Assembly: GCA_022494885.1 (NCBI GenBank)
Contig: JAGVSM010001332.1
Span: 124,001 to 188,000, forward strand
Origin: Micrasema longulum
Lineage: Eukaryota > Arthropoda > Insecta > Trichoptera > Brachycentridae
Direction: 5' to 3'
DNA: 64,000 nucleotides
In this document: positions 57,347-64,000 of the stretch, in pieces
How positions within the stretch are numbered: position 1 is the first letter of the stretch
Layout of the letters: each line of letters starts with the position of its first letter
Translations under genes and position numbers: made by a program
Notes under the pieces: generated by a model
What the model saw: only the letters and a program-made list of their open reading frames with translations
What the model was told of the DNA's origin: nothing
The model's database searches: none

Positions 57347-57520
57347 AGGCGTCGTGGCTCAGTGGGTTAAACGGCCAACTGTGAAACTGGCGTCGCGGGT
57401 TCGACTCCCGCCAATTGCAAGAATAAAAATACAAGAATAGAACAAAGATTTTTTTCTTAAGTGGTCCCAGTTCTGTGGTATATAATTCAAAACTTCCTTC
57501 CAAATCCTTTCTTTCCTACC
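57347..57520 (+). mobile_element. tRNA-derived SINE, distinct type
   Basis: The head ggcgtcgtggctcagtgggt has a good A box (TGGCTCAGTGG) and B box (GGTTCGACTCC). The acceptor-stem ends do not pair, so it is not a working tRNA. It directly follows the truncated LINE, which could mean insertion or a shared end. Confidence 0.65.
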
Positions 57521-57841
57521 CACTGACAAGTTTCTTAAATAGAGGCTTAGCTTGTTATTCCTTTTAATAAATAAAAAAATAAATAAAATAGTAACATGTA
57601 TGAATTAAAAAAACAAATAGTTTTTTTAAAGAATGTAATAATCCATAAGGGTTTACAAACTAATTTCAAATGAAAAAAACATCAATATCTCACACGTTCA
57701 CTTAATTCAAAATGAACCAAACGGCGTGCTTTAGCTAATTTATTTATTGCAACTCAGTAGTTAGCTTTATTTCAATGTAACTATTTTTTGCAGTAATAAA
57801 GTTAAAAATCGTGATGTGTATTAAATAAAAAAATTGATTTC

Positions 57842-58089
57842 TTAATTCAGTTGACCAGCAATCTTCCATTTCTTAATTCTGTTCCAGGGTGGAGGGTGAT
57901 CATGATGTCCATCCACCTCGATCATTTTACCGTCCAACGTTTTGACAAAGGCCCTACATGAGTTCTTGGTCCTCATGGAGCATTGCCATTTTGTTATCAT
58001 TCCTCCACCAAGGACGTGAGACATATTGTAAGTATAATTTGAATATATAAGTAGATGCTTTCCTCTACTAGAAAGGACGAAACTAAATT
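57842..58089 (-). CDS. mod(mdg4): Alternative terminal exon, FLYWCH zinc finger (5'-most in window)
   Basis: An 81-residue tail. The acceptor is CTTGATTTTTTCAG, then AA in the shared phase. It reads FSFVLSSRGKHLLIY (1-15), SNYTYNMSH (16-24), K33-W34-Q-C36, C44, then H62-D-H64, followed by PPPWNRIKKWKIAGQLN and TAA. The motif NYTYNM and the GHH-x-HP end link it to the exon at 46951-47252. The basic, proline-led tail is unique. Starting with AA, it again excludes T as the last base of the shared donor exon (TAA). AATAAA motifs lie about 70-105 bp beyond the stop. No further array exon was found between here and the right window edge, so the common BTB exons are expected beyond it. Confidence 0.88.
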
Positions 58090-58154
58090 CTGAAAAAATC
58101 AAGACAAACGTTATAAAAAAGACAGGATTTCACCTCCGGGGAGATATTAAAATA

Positions 58155-58530
58155 AATATATTACAACAGAGATGGAGAAAAAAAAAAAAAAGAAAATAGC
58201 AGGAAATATGGAAGTCTGGGCATTTACTGGGTTTATGATCTTTGATTGACCGGTTTAAGTTTTGGAAAAACTCAAAATATTTTCAGGCGTTGCCTAGTAG
58301 GTGAAATATTTCAGTCAGATAAAAAGTTTTTTGCTTTTTAATTTCACAAAAATCAATAAATGGATGTAATGAAGAAATATGGATTTTCTTACATAGGCAG
58401 AATAGTGAGTGTTACACCCTATGTAAAATGGCCGCTTAAACCGGTTGATGACAGGTCTTAGTCTTGTAATGCCTAGACTTCCATATTTCCTTCTTCAAAA
58501 TGTTCTCTATCTCTGTTGTAATGTGACGGC
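58155..58530. repeat. Interspersed repeat RD copy
   Basis: Two halves in opposite orientation: 'ggaagtctgggcatttactg ... gaccggtttaagt' then 'gtaaaatggccgcttaaacc ... tgcctagacttccatatttc'. This resembles the 15822-16165 arrangement. Confidence 0.65.
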
Positions 58531-58534
58531 TTGG

Positions 58535-59195
58535 CTTGATGACAGATTTGACACTGATTCATATGTTAGTTTGTATTTTACAGTCATTGCAATAAGCAGA
58601 GCCACGACCTTTTTGCTAAAATGGGGAATGTGTTGTATCGTTCAGTGATTCGATTTTGTCGCGATGTTGCGGAAAATGTGTGAGGAGATAAAAGGCAAAT
58701 CGTATGCTGTTTATGGGGACCCTTCGCCATCAATGACAACGGTTAGACATGGGTTCAATGAATTTAAACGTGATCGAACATGAGTTTTCGATGAGGATCG
58801 CCCAGGACGCCCGGCAGATGTGGCTACCGAGGAAATAATTTGAAAAGTCCAAGACATGATTTTCGCTGATCGTCAAACAAAAGTGCGCGAAGTAGCAGAT
58901 GCCATAGGTGTGTCGATTGGAACGACGATTAATATTTTACGTGAAAAGTTGGCGAAGAAAAAGTTGTCGGCCTGATGGGTGCCGCGATTGCTTACAGAGA
59001 AGCGGAGCGGCTTTCAACTTCGAAGCTGTGTTTGGGGCAAATTAGGTACGATCCGAAGGACTTTTTGTATCGAGTTGTCACCGTCGATAAGAATTGGATT
59101 CACCATCATACACCGGAAACCAAGCAACAATCAGAACAATGGGTTGCTTTCGGTGGATCAACTCCAAAGAAGGTGAAGACAATCCCTTCGCCCTG
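58535..59195 (+). pseudogene. Mariner transposase, decayed
   Basis: The plus strand keeps mariner landmarks in broken frames: MCEEIKGKSYAVYGDPSPS, TVRHGFNEFKRDRT, then a stop, VFDEDRPGRPADVATEEII, a stop, VREVADAIGVSIGTTINIL, a frameshift, and finally VDKNWIHHHTPETKQQSEQW. The first catalytic Asp motif (normally DETW) reads DKNW, and the second and third Asp regions are missing beyond 59190. Clearly inactive. Confidence 0.82.
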
Positions 59196-59199
59196 AGAA

Positions 59200-59770
59200 A
59201 TTATGGTGACAACTTTTTGTTTTAGAAATACGAGTAAAAGTTTATTGCAAGAACGAAGAACATCGACCGATCTTACGACTTTATATAAAATAATAAAAAC
59301 AATGTTTGATACCCCTGATCTACTGAAATTGATTTCATTCTATGTACCACCTAGATTAAGCAGAACATCTACAATATTTTATTGTCAAAATTCTCGAACG
59401 GTAGCTCAATATAACTCACCTATTGTTAGATTACAGAATACCGGGAATGAATATGCATCACATTTTGATATAGTTAGTTTATCTCTGCCTAACTTAAAAA
59501 ATAAAGTGACCAACATATTTTTATCAAAAAGAGCAAATCATCTTCAGAAGATTGGGTTGGAATAGTTATAATTTGATTGATTAATGTATTTTGTTATTGT
59601 ATAATCTCCTTAAAATATATATGTAATTCAAGTAATTCATAATGTGTACAGTACGAGTATATTAATATTTCATACTCGATTTTTTTTTTAATATTTTTAT
59701 TTTTAAGCACTCTTTATACCACATATATGTAAATGGCAGAAATGCCGTTTATAAATAAATAATCACTTTT
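59200..59770 (+). mobile_element. LINE ORF2 3' end (CR1/jockey-like)
   Basis: Open to 59565: LLQERRTSTDLTTLYKIIKT, DTPDLLKLISFYVPPRLSRT, NLKNKVTNIFLSKRANHL, then a stop and a 3' UTR ending 'gaaatgccgtttataaataa'. It interrupts or truncates the mariner in front of it. Confidence 0.75.
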
Positions 59771-59774
59771 AGTT

Positions 59775-60580
59775 ATATTAAAACAGCTTAAAAATGTTTA
59801 AATAATATAATATGTCAAACAATACATAATTAAAAAAAAAAAACAACATAATAAAAGCTGGAAATTACAAATTCACTTACTACACAAATTTATTACCAAT
59901 ATTATATTCGTCGTCGGCATAATCCGTATTTGATTTTAAAAATTTGTATGTTCAGTATCAATCATAACTATCACAAAAAATGTAACAACTTGGAATAAAA
60001 AACATGTGATTATTAAATCTATCAAGGAACATTATAAATTATTAAACATGAAATAATTTTATTTGAGAAATAACTAAAAAATATATTTTTAACTTCCAAA
60101 ATTAAAAATCCATCAAAATCTCAAATTTGTAATCATATATCGTAAGTAAATATTAAAGCGATTTTTTTATCATGATATCAAATAAAATAGAAAAAATTAA
60201 TTTTAAATAAAATTTAAGAACAGAAAATATAAAAATTTAGTTTAAAATTAATATTTTATTACCAATATATACCAATATAACATATTGATTTAAAATAATA
60301 AAATGTTTTATATTTTTTAACATTAACAATAATAAACTTAGTATTATAAAAACCTTTAATAATCGAAATTTAATGTAATAAAATGAAAAATTACAACCAA
60401 TTGAGTAAAAAAATCTTAAAGATTTTTTAAAAATAAAATGGAATGTTAATTAAAAACACATTTTAAAAAATGCAATTTTCATTAAATAAATACAGACAAT
60501 GTTATTTAAAAAGCAAATTAAAACTAAAACACACACCGGAAAAAAACAACCCAAAAGTTTAAAATTAAATAGGACGTATT
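59775..60580. other. Extremely AT-rich spacer
   Basis: Little but A/T runs; no gene. Confidence 0.45.
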
Positions 60581-60584
60581 AAGG

Positions 60585-60993
60585 GGTAGTGGACAGTTGC
60601 ACCACAAAAAGTCGAGTTGAAAAAAGTTTAAACACTCGTAATGCGTAGTTAATACGACGACAGCACAAGATTGTCTTGTCCCAGCTTCGGAACTATTGTT
60701 CTGGTGTAAACAGAAATCGGAGGACAAGACAATGGACCAAGACATTGTCCTAGAGATAGACGGGCAGGCTATCTCCGCAGGACTACTAACCCTAACATCG
60801 CTGTAGGTATCCATTTTGGCAGCGATCCGCGTATGAACTACGGTCCATTTGTTGTATTATCTCACTGTTTTGTCCAGCGCGGTCGAGTCTGGTCACGGAG
60901 GAGTGACCGGACAATTCGCCCTGTCTTTTGTATTGTCCTCGAGATAACTCTGCTTTATCAACTTAACTTTTTGCTGCAACTGGCGCTGAACAC
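60585..60993. mobile_element. Non-autonomous element with TIRs
   Basis: The left end gtggacagttgcaccacaaa and the right end read backwards (gcgccagttgcagcaaaaag) are imperfect inverted repeats over about 35 bp. The interior is GC-richer with internal inverted words (gacaagacaatg / ttgtattgtc). It yields short spurious frames on both strands. Confidence 0.65.
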
Positions 60994-61232
60994 ATTGCGC
61001 GCAACGCATGACGATAAACAATCCATCTTACACTTCAGGCACAAAATAAAATAAAATAAAATAATTCAACAGTACAATAAAAACCATGATTTTCATTAAT
61101 TCAGCCCTTTTCAAACATGATTTATTATGTGTTACGCTAGAAAAATGTCATTTAGTTACGAAAATATTACAAACATGAAAATGGGAAAAATGGTTAAAAA
61201 ATAAAATATTCTTAATTAGACGATACAGTTAA

Positions 61233-62345
61233 ACTGCCGTCATAAGAGAGAAGGACGCATCTAACATTTTTTCGAAAATGAGTTAAATACATATTCGGAA
61301 TCAGGAAAAAAATACGCATCTACTAAAAATACATCTATTGTCCTTAACATATTACAACAGAGATGAAAAACATTTTAGAGAAGGTAATATAGAAGTCTAG
61401 GCATCTTCAGGGCTTATGACCTGTCATTGGCTGGTTTAAGTGGCCACTTAACACACTGTGTAACATTCACCATTCTGCCCATATTTGAACATCTATATTC
61501 CTTCAATTCTTTCCTCTGTTGATGTTTGTGAAGTTAGAGAGCTGAAACCTTTATTTATGCGGGTGAGATTCATCGAATTGAATTATTTCACCTACATACT
61601 AGGCAACGCCTGAAATTTTTTAATTTTTTCAATTTCTATACTTCTTCATGGACCAGGTGGATTTATCAACAATTTGGACAAACTCAAAATATTGTTTATC
61701 TTCCTTAAATAACCACAACCCTATTTTTTTCACTAATAAATGAAACTAAACTGCAAAAAGTCTTAAAGATTACTAAATATAAAAGGCTGTTCTGACTTAT
61801 ATAATTATTAAAGACTGATTAAACTACTTTTTTTTTCTATTCCCTTTTTAAAAATATCTGAAATGAATGTACTTACTCGTTTTCAATTAAATTTAAGATC
61901 TGCTGGTAATTTCGAAGTTAATTAATTATTAGGTCGGCGTTTCTAGTTTGAAAAACAGTAAATGGCCAGTAACGTCTATTTTATTTAGTTGAGTAGAATC
62001 AATTGGCATATAAATACTAAAAAAGAAAGACGTTTACTTAATTACTAAATAAAAGGGCGTTTCTAGCTAGAAACGTGTTTTCATTGAAGTATGACATATT
62101 AACTTGTATTTTTTTACTAAAAAGAAGATGAAAATGTTAATTTTTAAATATATAACGAAAAATTTATTAAAATTTATATATATAATCCGTTAGGGCAACC
62201 ATAATACGCACTGTCGCATAATAATATACATAATTTTTGTCGTATTTTTCACACAGCGAATTACGAAATATCTCCAAGATAAAAAATATTTATTTTCTCC
62301 GTTTTTCGTTTATGTAGAAACTTCCTTCTCTCTTATGATAGCAGT
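61233..62345. mobile_element. 1.1-kb TIR element containing a repeat RD copy
   Basis: The ends actgccgtcataagagagaa and, reverse-complemented, actgctatcataagagagaa are inverted repeats of about 25 bp plus weaker flanking similarity. A full repeat RD copy lies inside at 61352-61700. No transposase is visible, so it is non-autonomous. Confidence 0.75.
61352..61700 (-). repeat. Interspersed repeat RD, best copy
   Basis: The most complete member: 'acaacagagatgaaaaacat', 'cttatgacctgtcattggct', 'aacacactgtgtaacattca', 'gcgggtgagattcatcg', 'ctaggcaacgcctgaaattt', 'caatttggacaaactcaaaa'. It has no tRNA head and no ORF. Confidence 0.75.
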
Positions 62346-62354
62346 ATAGGACAA

Positions 62355-62805
62355 CATGAAGACTTGTGTTATAGGGATGAAATAAAAATGATTTTTTTTT
62401 TTTAGTAGCCAATAAAATAATTACTGTTTTAATCCAACGTGTTATCGTGGTACAGAACTAGTGTATTTCCACAAACTGTTCGTAGATATATATCTGAAAA
62501 AGAAATTATAATATTATAGAAAAGTATAGGTAGTAAAATATATGTTTAAAAATTTAAAATTGCTCAGTCCTTGCATAATAAACTGCTCGGTAAAATTAAA
62601 GCAAAAATAACTTATAAATCACAACATTCCTTAAACACTAAAACATATTATATTAAAATAACATAAGCTACATCTTTCGAGACGGTTATTAACATTGTAT
62701 GTTTCTTTAACGTTTCGTGGTGCAATAACTCGTTCTTTCCTTTCTTAATAATTAAAGATAGTTAAACGAGACATCTAGGATGTTTGATTGTTTTGTTTTT
62801 ATTAT
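62355..62805. other. AT-rich spacer, no gene seen
   Basis: Nothing recognisable. Confidence 0.4.
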
Positions 62806-62810
62806 TTTTT

Positions 62811-62951
62811 TAATTAAACAACACGCCAGAAGGCCAACTAAAGTGGTGAATAAAAATCACATTCGATTTTTTTGTGTTCTCACCAGGAATCGAACCCTGA
62901 ACCTATCGCGCGTGTGTCAAGCCTCTTAACAACTACGCCACGGAGGTCGCC
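62811..62951 (-). mobile_element. SINE family A
   Basis: Minus-strand copy with B box complement ggaatcgaacc and a head mutated at several sites (cgcgtgtgtcaagcctctta). Confidence 0.75.
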
Positions 62952-62954
62952 AAT

Positions 62955-64000
62955 CCTTCATACTTAACGCGCTGAGGAACAGCAACTCCATTTATAAAGA
63001 ATGCTGCACTTCTATACATACACATAGTAAGTTTTTTTTTTTTTTTAATATTTACAATTTTTTCGTTTATATTTGGTACATTTTTGATAAAATAATACAT
63101 AACTTTGATGAAAACAAAAAATCCCACTTAGGCAAAGCCTGTGCGTGGGTATATTAAAAATAGGATGCGTTATGAAATCTATGGTGTAGATGCATAATAT
63201 TTAAATATTTTTTTTTTTTAAACAAATAAATAAAAATTGAATGTTATATTCAGGTTGTTTAAAAAAAATATGAGTAAGAGTAAAGAATCTGAATATAAAA
63301 AATAGAGTAGATAAAGAATGCACGTAGAGAAAAAAATATTAAATTAAAGTTGATAATTAAATTAGGAGAAAATACAAGAGCAAATTAAAAGTTTATCGGG
63401 AAAAGAAAACATTGATATTCATATTTTTGACCCAGTTTATAAATGAATTATTAGTAGAAGAGAGGCTTAAATTATCATTTTCCGCTGTGTCTATAAAGTA
63501 GGAGTAATATAGTTATATTAGCCTAAATCCAAGTTGTCTCTTCACACCTACGCCTACGGCCAGAAGCCCTCAGAAGCCCTCCTTGATATTTTGGAACTAA
63601 CGGACTTTTTAAAAAAAAAAAATATTATTTTATTATTTTTTCTTTTTATTATAACATTAGAACTATGTTAATACACTTTATGCGGGAAAGATAGATCTAC
63701 TTAATTAAAGTGTGTACGTCCGAAGACGGCAGATAAAACTGGGCACGTTTATGGGTAAATACATATGGTGTGTACAAAATCAGAAAATATGTAAACTTAT
63801 TTGTAAGAAGAAAAGTCAGACCCCGCATCCTCTTAATGGTCATATTGCATTGATTATTTTTTTTTTCTTGTTTCAAATAGTGATAATAATAACAATGTAT
63901 ATTTGATTCAAGAAAAAAGTCTACATTCTACTACATTAAAAAAATATTTCAACACATTTCTTAAGCTGAGTTCACTCAAGGACAATACTTTTCTATCCCA
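62955..64000. other. AT-rich spacer to window edge
   Basis: 63710-63755 is a fragment of repeat RE. The last 40 bases begin another sequence (gctgagttcactcaaggaca) that cannot be judged. No BTB or other exon is visible. Confidence 0.4.

Noticed and set aside
57355..57425. Possible functional tRNA gene
   Set aside because: A and B boxes are present but the acceptor stem does not pair and a SINE-like tail follows.
63960..64000. Window-edge sequence gctgagttcac resembling the terminus of the 6611-6887 MITE
   Set aside because: Only about 11 bases match before divergence and the rest is outside the window.

Overview
The window is AT-rich, intron-dense animal DNA, most likely from an insect (a moth or butterfly would fit, but I cannot prove the order). 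No complete gene, BTB/POZ domain, promoter, rRNA, CRISPR array or intact functional tRNA was found. About half or more of the window is transposon debris: fragments of RTE-like and CR1/jockey-like LINEs, three families of tRNA-derived SINEs, two decayed mariners, many inverted-repeat MITE or foldback elements, and a roughly 350-bp interspersed repeat present in about fifteen pieces.

Threaded through this debris, all on the minus strand, are 15 small terminal exons, at 611-825, 3949-4163, 5090-5286, 9386-9555, 13839-14026, 21168-21376, 24994-25205, 29418-29608, 31151-31353, 38384-38580, 43056-43249, 46951-47252, 49202-49668, 55235-55686 and 57842-58089. Each opens right after a polypyrimidine-AG 3' splice site, enters in the same phase (two bases complete a split codon), stays open and ends in its own stop. 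Eleven encode one FLYWCH zinc finger, three encode a pipsqueak-type helix-turn-helix (two of these continue into a CENP-B/Tc5-type DNA-binding domain), and one encodes a short basic tail. This is the architecture of mod(mdg4), where one shared 5' BTB part is spliced, in cis or trans, to many alternative 3' exons encoding DNA-binding or protein-binding tails. The shared 5' exons must lie to the right of 58,089, probably beyond the window.

The most unusual points are these. FLYWCH exons and pogo-transposase-type psq/CENP-B exons share one splice phase and one locus. Three good exons (9386, 24994, 38384) lack a usable in-frame start codon near the exon start and would be missed by ATG-based ORF calling. 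A 76-bp minisatellite has copied the splice acceptor of the 46951-47252 exon five times.

Layout from left to right: 0-6 kb has three FLYWCH exons among LINE, SINE and AT-rich spacer; 6-14 kb has MITEs, the psq-only exon and a FLYWCH exon; 14-21 kb is repeat-only; 21-31.4 kb has four FLYWCH exons, including the close paralogues at 21.2 and 25.0 kb; 31-46 kb is LINE-rich with one FLYWCH and one basic-tail exon; 46.9-58.1 kb has the FLYWCH-psq-psq-FLYWCH block; 58-64 kb is mariner, LINE and TIR elements.
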